Shown here piece by piece: positions 12,658 to 25,834 of a DNA stretch of 64,000 bases; within the stretch, counting starts at the first letter, position 1, and the number at the start of each line of letters is the position of its first letter. The position numbers were made by a program, and so were the translations under genes. Below the pieces are notes generated by a model. That model saw nothing but the letters and a program-made list of their open reading frames with translations, had not been told where the DNA came from and did not search any database. Source of the DNA: Epiperipatus broadwayi (lineage: Eukaryota > Onychophora > Udeonychophora > Euonychophora > Peripatidae); the NCBI GenBank assembly GCA_028023455.1, contig JAQFVV010001036.1, forward strand, positions 1-64,000, read 5' to 3'.

Positions 12658-14154
12658 AAAATTTAAACTAAAACATAGAAATGAAAGATGCAAAAGATTT
12701 ATAAGTTTTTATAGAGGAAATAATATGGTTTACAAGTTTTAAACTGCATTAAGAATCTCTGCACTAGGCGTTTAAAAATCTATTAAAAGTGCATGCATGC
12801 ATCTGAGAACTGGTATATATATTGTGATCATAATTCAGTAGTTACAGAAGTAAACTAAATGTTTTAAAAGAATAAAAAAACTGAATTAAAAATGAAATTG
12901 ACAACTAATAAATTAATATATATATATATTGAAGAAAAAAATGCTTCAGAGTTTTTGGATTTGAAAAATAAGCTAAAAAAAAATAGTAATATAAATGAAT
13001 AATTTAATTTTTGAAAATTTTTCAATGAAAATTTAAAAAAATATCCCAGTAAAAAAAGTGGGTTATAAAAGAAGTAAAACATCAAAAAGCCTAAATTAAT
13101 AACCTATATGAAATTTTATCAAGAAAATAGTGACGGGAAAATGTAAATTATGCAGAATATAAAAATAGATATAGAAGATAAAATATTATACTGAAAGGGA
13201 GAAAAACGAAATTAAAAAAATAGAAAAATAATGTATGTAAAGAGAAACTACAAAGAAAATAATATTTTGAGCTAATCTATAATAAAATAAAGCAGTTTGA
13301 ATGGAAAAAGTAATGTCATAAAAATAAAATAGATAATAAAAGTAGAAAGATAGATTATTATTTAAAAAAGATTTATTAAAAAGATAGGAATAAAAAGTCA
13401 GAGTTGATAGATATAGTAAGCTTTTTTCTTTTAATTGAAAAAAAAATCATGTAGATAATGATAAAATGGGCAATAATAAAAAATGAAGTTACAAAACTGT
13501 TAATTAGGATTAATGCTGATAAATTCCAAAGAACTGATGATATTCCATATAAATTAAATTAAAAGATATAATGTATAAGAATTTGTGAGATAATTGTAAT
13601 AAGCTATAATAAATATTTTTTCACTGAAATATAATAAATTAAAGCTAATATTATTATTGCTTCAAATATAATGGTTGTATTTTCTTTTGGACATAAAGCA
13701 GTTACAATATTTATAATGTAATTTATGTGTCAGAAGAGCGGTCAAATAGATTTTCGGTCAGTGGTTGTGTTTTTATTTTTAAACAAAAAATATGAGTATT
13801 TTAAAACAATTGTCTTAATATCCCATGATATGGAGTTTGAATATATTAGATATGTTTCTATGTAAAAAAACAGTTTGAATTTAGACAAGACAGAGACAGA
13901 CACTAAATACAATTTAAAAAATGTAAATCATTATTGAAAGATACATAGATAAAAGAAATAAGTTAATATTTGTTTTACTAATCTTAAAAATGTTCTTAGG
14001 AGTAAACTAGTTGCTTTGATTAAATATATTGAAAAAGAAAAGTGTGTATAGAAAGAAAAGAAATATTGTGAAAACTATATTTTGAACAAAAGATAAATAC
14101 GCTATTGTTTTTGTAAGTGAAGTAACAAATCTAAGAAGAAATTTAAAGCAGAGA
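12658..14154. other. AT-rich spacer, no feature seen
   Basis: Strongly A-rich sequence without recognisable coding or repeat content. A short open stretch near 12864-13085 has the composition of chance translation. Confidence 0.5.
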
Positions 14155-16354
14155 TGTTATCTATCTCTATTTAATATGTGCCGTAAGTACGTTACATTGT
14201 TTTTTATTATTAATCATGAAAGAAAAATAAAAAGTTCGCATTTAAAAATTTTCTTTAAGAATTAAAAATTGAAATTAAATATCATCTTAAACTCGTATAT
14301 ATAAATCGCACAGATAAAAAAAAAAATTATTAAAATAAAACTATTAAAAATAGAAAGGTATTTTAAAAACAAAAACCTAAAAAGATTTAGAGATAAAAAT
14401 ATATCTTTAATCTTGGAAAACACATTAATTAATCAGAAATGGAAATGATTGTTTTAATTAAAAATGTATATTAGCCTTGGTCATTTAAATGTAAAAACAT
14501 CGGTTAGATAGGAAAACAATAGAAACAAATAGCCAATGAATGAAAAACAATGGAATTGGACCTCAGCGAAAGGACCATATCATCATCATCACGTAACGTC
14601 CATTGGATCCTTCAAATTAATATAAAAGGACAAGTTTGAAAATTATTGATAGATTATTATTACGATGTGACTATATGTATTAGTATGGAGTTGGAGGTGA
14701 AGGGATAGACAGGCGCACTTTCAATTCTTTCAGCTGTTAAAGAAAAGAGAAATGAACTATTGTTTTCTACATTGAGGACCAACTAAACTAAAAAACCTCC
14801 GAATGAATAAATAAAACAACGGCTAAATGGATACCAATCTTTTGAGGACGGCGTGGGAATTCACGTTCATGGCAAGCAACGGATAAAGATGAACTGTTGT
14901 AAACTGTAAGAACTTTATAAATAATGAACATTAAATTAAAACTTTCCATATTTAAATGATTGCAATATTATCCTATCTGACCAATGTTATTTATTAATTA
15001 GTTATAATTTTATTTAATGTATTTATTTTGTAAAATCATTTCCATTTATTTATTTTTTGTTCTTTAAGTTTTATTATGATTTCGGTTTTCCGTTAAGTTA
15101 AATGATATAAATGTTAAACTTAAGTCAGGCGTGAATGGCTGTATAGATTTGTAAAGTAATATTAGGGGAGGGTAATCTTAGGTTATTTGTGTCGTTAAAT
15201 TGGGTCAATGGATTGGATATATTGATGTACTTAGTAGATGTAGTCGGAGATTCGCTACTGGCAGAATCGTTTATATATATACGCCGCACTCACCCATTTG
15301 CCTACGGAAGGAATTATAAGACGGAGAATGCAGTTCCTTTCTATGGAGTTTTTTTTATTGTTCTTCTCATTAGATAGATGTAATATTCCTATCTGATGAG
15401 AATCAATGTCTTCTCTTAATCTTTGTGTCGCTGCCGTATTCCGTATTACATTGAATACATCGAGGTATCAGATGAATTGATGCCAGTTTGACTGCGAATT
15501 TTAGCCTAAGGTTAAATAGGGATAGAATATTTTATTTTCAAATGCAAATCTATGTAGTCTATTCATACTCGACCCTAAATAAAAATGCATTAAATTTAAG
15601 TTGTTTATAGATGCTTGCATGGATTAGTTATCAGTTAAGTATGTTTTGGGTTTTCATATTTGATCAAAATATATAGACATTCGATAAATAATGATACCTT
15701 ACGGTGAGTATCTATAATGTATTTATTCGGATGTCTTTTAAGTTATTGGTGACAATGCAAGTATCTTATGGTGAATACTATTGGGTTACTTATAAATTTC
15801 CCTCTGCAATTGTCGGTATCAATGATTTTATATTTTGATCATTTATGTTTATTTTGAAATGTTTTTAACCGTTGTAATCTATGTAACCGATCTATACTCA
15901 ACATTTTAAAACAAAGTTTTATAAACTCCTCTGTGTGAACTTAATTAAAATGTAAACTTATAATATAATAGAAATTAAAATGTAAATTAAAATCTAAAGT
16001 AAAGTTAAAAATAATGTTAAATGTTAAAATGTAAACTGATAGTAAAATAATTTTAAATCTTATATATGTGCGTTAATAAATGTTTGTATGTTAATTACTG
16101 GCAGTGGCTTATTTTATTCTTTTTTTTTTAAAAAAATAAATATAAGTAGATAAGATATATTATTATTAAATCTCTGCTCTTCCACTGAGCTAGTGACATG
16201 GGCTAACGACCAGAACCAAAATATGTTTAAAAAAAAAAAAAAAATTTTTTTTTACTTACATATCTGCCTACTTTATAAATTTTTCTAGGTTCAAATGCCT
16301 AGATGGCGCCCTGTAGTGCAGATTACATTAAGTGATATTCTCCAGATCGTTACA
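14155..16354 (+). repeat. Solo LTR of family B (diverged copy)
   Basis: Homologous along its length to the 2.1 kb LTR at 29815-31900. Shared blocks include GAAATGGAAATGATTG, GGGAGGGTAATCTTAGGTTA, TCAATGGATTGGATATA and AGATGGCGCCC. It ends GATCGTTACA, close to the ATCATTACA end of the other copy. Its start TGTTATCTAT is a decayed form of TGTAACGATAT. It is more diverged than the pair at 28312-31900, and no target duplication is visible. A short open stretch inside (15189-15377) is not conserved as a protein. Confidence 0.65.
14533..14628 (+). promoter_or_regulatory. CCAAT and TATA boxes of family B LTR
   Basis: CCAATGA at 14533 is followed 88 bases on by TATAAAAG at 14621. The homologous LTR has CCAATGG at 30191 and TATAAAA at 30272. 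Keeping both boxes at similar spacing in two diverged copies supports an LTR promoter that fires on the plus strand. Confidence 0.5.
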
Positions 16355-19300
16355 ATGCTTAGATGATTTTTTTTAATGAATGTTGGTTTGATAATAATAA
16401 TATAACATAATGGGTATAAGAGTTAATTTTTGGATGATATGACAATGATTGCATATAATAGAGCTGAGTTCAGTAAACTTTTAAGATTGATAAAACTTGT
16501 AAAAAGTTTGGAATAAAACTATACTAACAATTAAAAACAATGGATTAAATTAAATAACTGATTATGAAAAAAATAGTGCAATTATTAACATGTCTAAACA
16601 AACTGTGAAATATTGCTCTATAACTCATTGAAATTACCTTCAACAAACCACATATTAAATGTTTTTTTATATACAATATTGTTTAGAACTGTAAATTCAG
16701 ATGATTAGGAAAAGTGAGAATAGAAAAATATAAATTTTAGAGATACAGATTTCAATGAACATAAAATAAATAAAGTGAAAGCAAAGGACATAAATGTAGA
16801 TGAAATAAAGGCTAAATAAAAAATATTATATTTTTAAGGAAATTATGAAAAGGAATAACTATATGGTTATGTATTTAAAGACATAAAAACATAAAAGATA
16901 TGTTGGAAGAGGTTGCAGAATATATAAAATTAAATTTTTAAAAAGAAAATAGCTATGAATAGAGCAAGAAACAGAAAGTACTGAAGAATGCAATCTGACT
17001 ACTCAATGAGAAATGCCACCCACATTTATTTCAGCATATATATATTATTAATCATGGGGGGGTTTTATCACAAAAACGTGATGTGAATTTAGGTCGACAT
17101 GGAATATAATTCTTAATGATTGAAATACCCCACAATCAACCTGACTTCACTTTTTTATGATTAAAAAAGGATTTATGAAGTTTTCTATTCAGATTATATC
17201 GTAAATATGTATTTTAATTCTTAGTTAATAATATTAAAGATTCAGATTGAAAATAAATAAAATTTAAACGTATACTTGGTTAACCACTCTATCCCCCCCG
17301 CTGTAGTTAGTGATTAATATCTAAATTATTATAAAAGCTGGATTTTTTATCCTTGGGGGTTATTTCTGAATTAATAATTCAATTTGTGACTTCAAATAAG
17401 TAGAAATATTATGACAAAATAATTTTTAAATACAACATAATTATAAAGTAAGAGAGATAAAAAGTTACTAAAGTAATTTTACATTGTTTTAATGTTACCT
17501 GCGCTTCAAAAGCAAACTCATTTAAACTGGAAGAAAAATATAACTTTATATTGGAAGAAAAACCTTAAAATCGATTCGCTGAAGTCATATATAACTAACG
17601 CTAGTCATATTATAAAATGAACTCTGGTGATAATAAGGTAAAGTCTATATTTCATTTATAGCCTTGTTAGTATTTTGTTTACATTAACCATTATTTCATT
17701 TAAGTTTTTTTTTTTTTTTTTTTTTAGTTAGGCTAAATTGTATTGTTCATTATTGTGGTGAATACATTTTGTAAACTAATTTTTGAATTATTATATTTAT
17801 ATGGAACTAGAATGAAATCTACATATAAACAAAAATCGGGTAGAATTAATAATGTGCTGATTTATTTTGCTTTAGTTAAATTTAAATATATAAAATCAAT
17901 TATGTACACGTAAATAACTATCCATGGATATTTGTCTTCAAACAAATTATAAGAGATGACATTCAAATTAGTTAAAAATAAAAGTGAGAATATGTAATAA
18001 AAGTAGAAAGATCTTGCAGAGGGTGGAAAGGAGATGATATTAATTAGAATTGTTTTGTGTATTAAGATTATTATCTGGCAAAGCCTTTTTTACTTTATAT
18101 CTGATGTGCCGTGATCTTTATTACATCCACTTTTATTTTTTTCTATTATCGGATGGATAACGGCTGCCAAATACCAGGATTTTAATTTATATTATGGTAT
18201 ATATATTGATGAAAATACAACTTATCTTTCAAAAACAATCAGACAACAGAAGATACAGATTTTTTAATTTTATTTCTAAGTTTTAATTATATATTGTTTA
18301 TGAAAACACTCTGTACACTAACTTTAATTCCTTAATTATATCATTTTTTTAAAAAAATAACATAATAAACCTACACATAATAATACAAACATTGAATATA
18401 AACCTACAGATAATTAATAATGATAACATTACATAATTTATTGTTAACATTTAAATTATTTTGTTTATTTATTTATAAACTCTGTTTTTGCGAAATTTTA
18501 ATTAGAAATCTATTTCATCATTAGCGTTATTATATGTCTTTAAATTTAATTTAAACCCATTTCTACTCAACATACGTTTCAATAAGCCCTAATATAAAGC
18601 AATATATTCTTCATGGAGAGAAAAAATAATTTGATATAAAAAATCAGATTTACCAAACTCATTTTTCAAGCTGTATTTAAAAAGTAAATTGGAATATGAG
18701 CACATTAGGTCATGATTTAATGCTTTTGTCTCTTCATTAACTATATTACATTAAAAGTCACATCTTTTCCCAATTCAATAGTAACAAAATTTCTATATCT
18801 ATAGAGCAATACACCTATACCTTGCTAGGACATATCCTTTATGTAAAAATTCACAGTGTGATCATCATCAATTTATACCCTTTATTGTGATATACAAGTT
18901 AAAAAAATTGGTGGCCATTTAGCAAGAATGATATTATTAGGATAATTATTAACACTGTCATCCAAAAGCAAAATAGTGACGTTCATACTGAAACTGTACA
19001 CCATTGAGTTTATGCAAATACATAATACAGTGCATAATATTAGTGCTATAATTCCAGTGCTTAATGCTAAAATGAAATAAATATTTGAATATTAATGTTG
19101 TATATAATAGTTTGATTATAAACTTAAAACACAATGAATGTCCAGTACAATATTTTATTTTATTTCATCCAGCTTCTTTGCATGACAATCGTTTCTTCAT
19201 TAATAATATATCCAAAATAAAGATATTCATCATTAATGATTACAAACTCCACCATAAAAGTGTTTCATTCAGTATAATAAATAATCAAAATCATATTTTA

Positions 19301-19675
19301 ATGACATACAACAACCAAAATACATTAATACTATATTAAGTTTTAAAATGTATATATTAGTTTAAAACCGGTACATTCTATTTACTCACATTTATGGATT
19401 AAAATTTTTACTAACAATACTTTTCTTGCGGCAAAAATAATAATAATCATATTGCAATTTAGTTTTTGTAATTGTTTATTTTGAAAAAAATAATATTTTC
19501 AAATAATGAACTTAGTATTCAAAAATTGCTAAATCTAAATTAACAATAACACTATCTATTCGCTCGATTTTAAAACAATTTGTAACATTATTGCACATGT
19601 ATAAAAATGTAGAACTGAAATGAAAATAAAAATTTTATTCAGCATAAAATTGTTATATAAATGTTTTTTTTTCAT
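16355..19675. other. AT-rich spacer, no feature seen
   Basis: AT-rich DNA with poly-T runs (a 23-base T run near 17706). No coding frame, RNA gene or repeat relation to the rest of the window was recognised. Confidence 0.45.
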
Positions 19676-19762
19676 GTGTCATGGCATCGGCCAGGAAGCG
19701 AACCTGCTAACCCGAGACAACTGCTTGTAAGGTTGCTGTGCTGACCTCTGGACCATGAACAC
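19676..19762 (-). other. tRNA-like fragment (probable SINE head)
   Basis: A locally GC-richer island. On the minus strand TGGTCCAGAGGTCAGCA resembles a polymerase III A box and CAGGTTCGCTTCC a B box, at tRNA-like spacing. The anticodon arm does not fold properly (CAAC/GTTG closes a ten-base loop), so it is not a functional tRNA gene. It is probably a tRNA-derived SINE remnant. Confidence 0.35.
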
Positions 19763-20259
19763 TTGACATAAATGTATTTTTGATTTTTAAAAAATGCAAA
19801 TTAACTAAAAAAATTCATACCTTTAATGTTTATTTAAATAGTTTGATTGCACTAATTGAAAATATTTTAAGCCAATTTAAAGAACATGTCTACCACATTC
19901 AATAAAATGTGTCATCTCATGTCAAAAAAAAATTGATAACTAGTGTAGGTATTTGTATATTGTATAAAGTGATCTTTATTTAGATCTGCATAGTACATAT
20001 TGTAAAAAAAGCCTTAAATATTGATTACAATATGTAAACACAGAATGCATTTGATACTTTTTTTTCTTTTTTAAAATGGTAGAATATATATATTTTTGAA
20101 GTAGTTTTCACAATGTACAGTATGCTAATTTTGCTACTCTTATACTAATGATATGATCAATTATATAAGTTATTAATAAACATTTTTTTAAAATCCTAAA
20201 TAATTTTATGTAATTAATATAATATAGTAACACAAATTTGAAAAAAATAAAACTTTGGT

Positions 20260-20565
20260 ATGAATTTTTTCTGTGCAATGAAAAACAGTCACATGAAAGA
20301 ACACAAAAAATTGTTAACTGCTAGTTTACTTACATTTTCTTATTCATTTTGCTGTACTTTTAGACAGGTAAAAGTCACATTTTTTTCTAGAAATTTGTTT
20401 ACATTTTCAATTAGAATTATGGCTGAAACTGATATGACTACAAAAGAAATCAAGAAAATCTCTGGGCTTGGAAACAGAAATGGATGCCTTAAGTCAATTA
20501 GAAAGAGAAGGAAATCATTATGTATGTTCTTCTATGGGTTTATACACATTTACTGTCATCACTAG
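20260..20565 (+). CDS. Unrecognised 101-codon open frame
   Basis: An uninterrupted ATG-to-TAA frame in AT-rich DNA. The first half is hydrophobic and aromatic, the second half basic (KEIKKISGLGNRNG, then KSIRKRRKSL). I recognise no domain, and no neighbouring gene or promoter supports it. It may be a relic of a mobile element or chance. Confidence 0.15.
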   Translation: MNFFCAMKNSHMKEHKKLLTASLLTFSYSFCCTFRQVKVTFFSRNLFTFSIRIMAETDMTTKEIKKISGLGNRNGCLKSIRKRRKSLCMFFYGFIHIYCHH

Positions 20566-20884
20566 TTTTAAAAACAAAGACAAGATAGAACAATGTGCTC
20601 AAACCATTATAGATGTATCAAAATCATGAAATCATGGCAATCCATATTAAAAATTCAAGAAGCATGACAACCACACCTTCTAAACTTTTTCTCTAGATCC
20701 TCAGCCATCATCTGGAGCACTCCTCCAAAAAAAATTCAATATTATCAAAGGATTTAGAAGACATAAACGGATTTTAGAATAAGCAATCTATAATTCAGAA
20801 AATTAGATAATTATGACTGATGAATAAATAGATCAGCAGAAAGAACAACTTTAAATATTTTTTACATAGATTTCAGTTACATTA

Positions 20885-21466
20885 TCATACATGCATCCAT
20901 GCATACATGCATGCATGCATATGTGTGCATATGTATGTATGTATGCACATGCATGCATGCATACATACATACATACATACATACACACATACACACACGC
21001 ATACACACATACACGCATACACACATACACGCATACACGCATACACACATACACGCATACATGCATACACACATACACGCATACACACATACATGCATAC
21101 ACGCATACAGACATACACGCATACACACATACACACATACACACATACACACATTCATGCATACACACACATACACGCATACACACATACACACATTCAT
21201 GCATACACACATACATACATACATACATACATGCACACATGCATACATACATACATGCATACATGCATGCATACATACATACATGCATACATGCATACAT
21301 GCATACATACATGCATACATGCATACATGCATCCATGCATCCATCCATCCATCCATCCATGCATCCATCCATCCATCCATCCATCCATACATACATACAT
21401 ACATACATCCATACATACATACATACGTACATACATCCATCCATCCATCCATACATACATACATAC
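20885..21466. repeat. CATA/CATG/CATC tetranucleotide microsatellite, left part
   Basis: About 580 bases of ACAT-type tetranucleotides with TGCA, CACG and CATC variants. The left third is rich in CACACATACACG-type units and the right end in CATC. Long apparent open frames in all directions come from the four-base period and are not genes. The array resumes at 24475 after the inserted LTR. Confidence 0.95.
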
Positions 21467-24400
21467 TGAAGCACTCAAATCTGTTGCACACATTTGGCTT
21501 CACTTTCTGGTGATGTTTGAGACCTGCAAACGTGGGTTCAAACCCAATCATTTAATTATAAACCACTAGGGAGTGAAGGTATACCAATGCGTGTAATTGT
21601 TTATGTCTCTGTAAACTCCTACTCATCTAAAGTTAATATGCATATAAATTATATATTTCTATTATGGTAAACAATCATGCGTATGTGTGTGTAACAGATA
21701 AAACTTAATAATTAAAAGCGTTATACTATGTATATTTTTATTCATATATATTCTAATAGAGAGAAAGTTCGAGAGTGTAATGCAAGTGTATTAAATAAAA
21801 GACTTACCATATTTTAAATTCCGAAGGAATCTGTTTTCATTCTGATACAGATTTATTTAAATTTCACGTTACTTAACATTTATTCCGCAGGTCTATTTTC
21901 ATCCTAAAATAGATTAAGACCAACTCTCTCAAACTTGATCTTGTTTGTATTTCAAAATTTGCTGTATCATTGTAACCATTAACACATCTGGGGATTACCC
22001 AAAGGCAGTAACAAACGAGTATAAATACCACCACATTTCCTAACTAAAAAGGAGCTCTACATATTAATTTCTAACTCTGTTGCTGGGGGAAGTTACGTCA
22101 CTCAGAACTGCAAAATGACGAGTGAGTAGTATTTAGATTTGCTTCCCCGGTCCTTCCAAGATCCATCCAATGTCAAAATACTCGTAAGCCATCATATCCA
22201 AAATACTGCCAGAATGAATTGTATGCTACATAAAGAACAGACTGAAATGATAATTTCATCAAAATACTGCTAAATTAACTAGATTTCATCAAACATGGAA
22301 CCAACACATGTGCACATGGCTGTAAAGTCATCGGAAAGAAAGGTAATCCCCTGCCGCAAAACTGAACTCTAATGCTTTCATCTTAATAATCCTTTTAACT
22401 ATAAAACGTAAATTTCAACCTTCGATAAGATTAATTCCAACCACCTAATGTATGTCTTATTAAACATTTCTAGTTTTGTACTCTTTGTAGTGTAAAAATG
22501 TAATTGCTTGTTTTTCCCATTGGTAATGCTACACCAATTAAATGCTTAAATAATGACCTCTTTTTGACTTCTTATTGCTTTTATATTTAAATTGTATTTT
22601 ACTCTCTAAACTTGAATACTAGGTTTTCACTCTTATTGTATTTTTATTTTAAATGCAGCAGTTTTTCGTTACTTAATATTGTGCAAATCATACCAAATTT
22701 AATATGCTAATAACTCAATCTGGCGAATCAATCCTATTGTATTTTTGCTATTCCACAATTAAGGAATATTTAACCGTAAACATAAGTCTTCTTACCATGC
22801 TATAAAATTCGCCCGATTGAGAAGTACTTCTAAATTGTGTTTTATTAATTGATATTATGCCATTTGACAAGATTTAAATATATTATGTACTATTATTTCA
22901 CACTATTGATTAGTATTATAGAAATTGAGTAATAAATAAATTTAGTTCAGAATATGCATTTCTAAATGATGATTCATTTGATAAGTAGCCCACCATCTAA
23001 CGCTGATTTAAGAAACTTATTTCTCGGACGGATTAACATGCGTTTAGTGAAGGGATTCTTAATTTTGTTTTATATATTCTATTATTAATATATCAAATAA
23101 GTTCTTTAAGTAAATTGTATGCCCCCTTTTTGGGATCACTTGGATATAATTATTTCATTACGCTAGGCTTGATTACCATTTAAGGCCATATAAATCAGGG
23201 TTAAGACAAACCTGAAAGCCTTCGCCATGTGTCCCGATGATAACGTTCACAAATCAAAAGTTGCTTTATCATACTCTTTCTCATTCTTGGAATCCATATA
23301 GCACAATTCTCGGCAGAGTGTGGAGGTCCCGACTCCCACAGATTGTGTTGGTTCGGTAAGCGCTGCTATGGGTTAACATTCGACAAATCAGAACCATGGT
23401 ATCTTGCCAACCACTTCGGATGCTATCCGTCACAAGTGTGGATAAGCCTATATTCTTCGTTGTCAAGTTGATGAAGCTTCTCGTTCTCTCAAGCGTTATC
23501 ATTCAGTTCACATGTTATCGTTCGTACTCCATATATTTTAAATGTCTGTAAGCCGTAATGATGTGATTCTCCTAAGCCTTCCCAAAGTTCTTGTTGTAAA
23601 ATAGATTAAATTTGCCCTTTTATATGTTATCGCCTATTAGTGTTATCCACCCTTCGTTAACCGCTATTAAACACGTTAATCATTGATTATTAATAAAACT
23701 ATGAATGCCAAGTCATATGACCATGTTAAAATAATTATGTTTTTCCTCATTCTCTTCATAAATAATAAATGATGAATCATCTCGTAATGTCCCAAAATAA
23801 CTGATTTATGGTTAATGTAACTCTTAATAAAATCCAGATGTAATCCAAGCTCGCTAGATCATTTATTGTTTAAAATGTAATAATTGAAGAATGTTATAGC
23901 GTGAATAATAAAAACCCGTTAAATCATATTAGCATATTAAGCCGCATCGGTTCATATAATAAATTTCTTACCACGTATGTTTAGTAATGCATATCCATCA
24001 AACCCAGTTATGCCATTAAGGTTAGTATGGAATGCATAGGTGACCATAACTGAAACCTAGATCAGGTATTCTTTGTATAATCAAGGTTTTAAGTCATTGT
24101 AAATCTCTATATCTAGCTGTTCACATATAAATCGATTTCTAATATTAATTTCATGTTAAATAAATTTATATTTAATAACCTATCTTTTGGAGATTTTATT
24201 GGTTCATGCATACACATCTCTTATTACTTTGCATTATCATTTAGTTAAGCTTAAATCTCTTGTGTCTCTGCTGAACCCTCTGGGCCGGAGATAATTGGAA
24301 AGTAGGTTGCTATCATCAGAAATGTTGTTTGTAATGTGATAGATTTGGGGGGTGGGCAATAGTGCGGAGTTCATGAGTATCCCTGACCTGTGTATCTCGT

Positions 24401-24474
24401 ATATGATTGAACTCTAGGTACTTTGGCTTAGATCCTAATTCTTGTTAGATGAACATACAATTCTGACCGGTACA
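21467..24474 (+). repeat. Solo LTR of family D (3008 bp), inserted into the microsatellite
   Basis: It is bounded on both sides by CATA repeat, which fixes its ends: TGAAGCACTC at 21467 and GACCGGTACA at 24474. TG...CA ends and a flanking ATAC on each side (compatible with a 4-6 bp target duplication, ambiguous in a microsatellite) indicate a solo LTR. Reading inward from 24474 on the minus strand, it aligns with the sequence from 31913 rightward, which is a second copy. The outer ten bases at each end match family A, so the families are related. It is less AT-rich than its surroundings. The short open frame at 23281-23502 shows no known domain. Confidence 0.7.
22020..22100 (+). promoter_or_regulatory. 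Candidate LTR promoter: TATA box and CRE-like site
   Basis: TATAAATA at 22020 and TTACGTCA at 22093 lie about 550-630 bases into the family D LTR, in the orientation deduced from family A. Either motif can occur by chance in this composition. Whether they are conserved in the copy at 31913-34847 was not checked. Confidence 0.3.
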
Positions 24475-24745
24475 ATACATACATACATACCTACCTACCT
24501 ACACACACACATAAACACATACACACATGCATACACACATACATACATGCATGCATGCATACATACATACATGCTTACATGTATGCATGCATACATGCAT
24601 GCATACATGCACACATCATGCATACATGCATACATACATGCATGCATACATGCATGCATGCATGCATAATGCATACATACATACATGCATACATTACATA
24701 CATACATACATACATTACATACACACATACATACATATTTTAAAT
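24475..24745. repeat. CATA/CATG microsatellite, right part
   Basis: Continuation of the array at 20885-21466, interrupted by the family D LTR. It contains CTAC, CACA and many TGCATGCA palindromic runs. The open frames across it are artefacts of the repeat. Confidence 0.95.
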
Positions 24746-24828
24746 GCATACTTGCATAATACACATAGCACTGTTTGCACAAGCATATAATATACATTAA
24801 GGGAGTTTTTTAATTATTATATATACCA

Positions 24829-24910
24829 GTGGTCTTCAACCTTTTCACACCTGTGGCCCGGTAAAAATAAGGATAAGGTTTCGCGGCCCGGCAAAAGTTT
24901 ATAGATAAAT
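24829..24910. mobile_element. hAT transposon terminal fragment
   Basis: CAGTGGTCTTCAACCTTTTC, followed by GTGGCCCGG and GCGGCCCGG, is the typical start of hAT-family non-autonomous elements (CAG.GGTTCTCAACCT...GGCCC). No transposase and no matching opposite end were found. The LINE fragment beginning near 25100 may have replaced the remainder. Confidence 0.6.
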
Positions 24911-25109
24911 TTTTTTAAAGATGTGAACTGCTTAGCTTTAGATGAGCATAATTGTTATAACTAATCAAAACAACGTTAAATATAGAAAATGAAATTATAT
25001 ATATATATATGAAATTTGTATAAACATCTGTGATAACTAAAAAAACAAATTTTCCTCCATTATTACTACTTGTTATTTATGCAATATTTTTACCTACCTC
25101 TACAAATTC

Positions 25110-25834
25110 AATAACAATATGGACTGCACATTCACTTATTAACCCAACCCTTCCAAATGAAAACATTATTTAAGTTTTTACTATTGGAGTCCAAATTCCT
25201 GGACTATTTAATTAAAGTGAATCTTGATGCTATGCCCACAAACTGGTTCTTACATCAGAAAAGATTCCTGAACAACATAGATCCTTCCTGCCCAATCTGC
25301 CACAGACAGGATAAGACCTTTGAGCACATTATATTAACCTGCACAGGCTTCGGACCAGTGAAGCATATCATAGCCCAAAATTCAGAAATTGATTATTATA
25401 AAATCCTCTCCATTAAAGATTGCATTAAGGAGAGAGATTTTCCCATCATAAGAATTTTGACATTTATTACATATTCCATATGGATCACCTGGTGCAAAAT
25501 GATATTCAACATCCCACAACCAAACCCCCTTACAATTTTCTTTAGAACCCTCAGAAAAATCCAAAGTAAAGACAAAATTCTCTTTTCTAAGTTTAGCTAT
25601 AAGAATACATGGAAACTTTTTAAGATTCCCAGTGAATAAAGTTCCCTATTCTCCCACGCTATCTCTGCAGTACCATAGAAGTTTTTTCTCTTCATCTGTA
25701 TTTTACAAGGGCATTAACACTGACAGTTCTAGTTCCAAAATAAGAAGCTCCTGCTTACACATGTCCTCATCTGAACATCACTGTTTGTAACCAATTTTTT
25801 TGTTCACTAATAAAGTTTCTTTGAAAATAATAAT
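25110..25834 (+). pseudogene. 3' end of a second LINE (reverse-transcriptase C-terminal region plus 3' UTR)
   Basis: The open frame 25157-25639 encodes 160 residues. A cysteine-histidine motif, CPICHRQDKTFEHIILTC (residues ~45-62), is typical of the segment downstream of LINE reverse transcriptases. The preceding residues (NWFLHQKRFLN) also fit. Upstream, a related frame (INPTLPNEN) is shifted, so the element is 5'-truncated and has at least one frameshift. The 3' UTR carries AATAAAG near 25809 and ends in an AATAATAATG-like tail. The reverse-transcriptase core is absent. It differs from the LINE at 7640-10450. Confidence 0.7.

Noticed and set aside
19676-19762. Possible functional tRNA gene
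   Set aside because: Box-like sequences are present, but the anticodon arm and acceptor stem do not fold into a tRNA.
20851-21569. Several 90-220 codon frames on both strands
   Set aside because: They are produced by the tetranucleotide microsatellite (Met/Tyr/Cys/Val and His/Ile/Thr periodic peptides). The same applies at 24442-24797.
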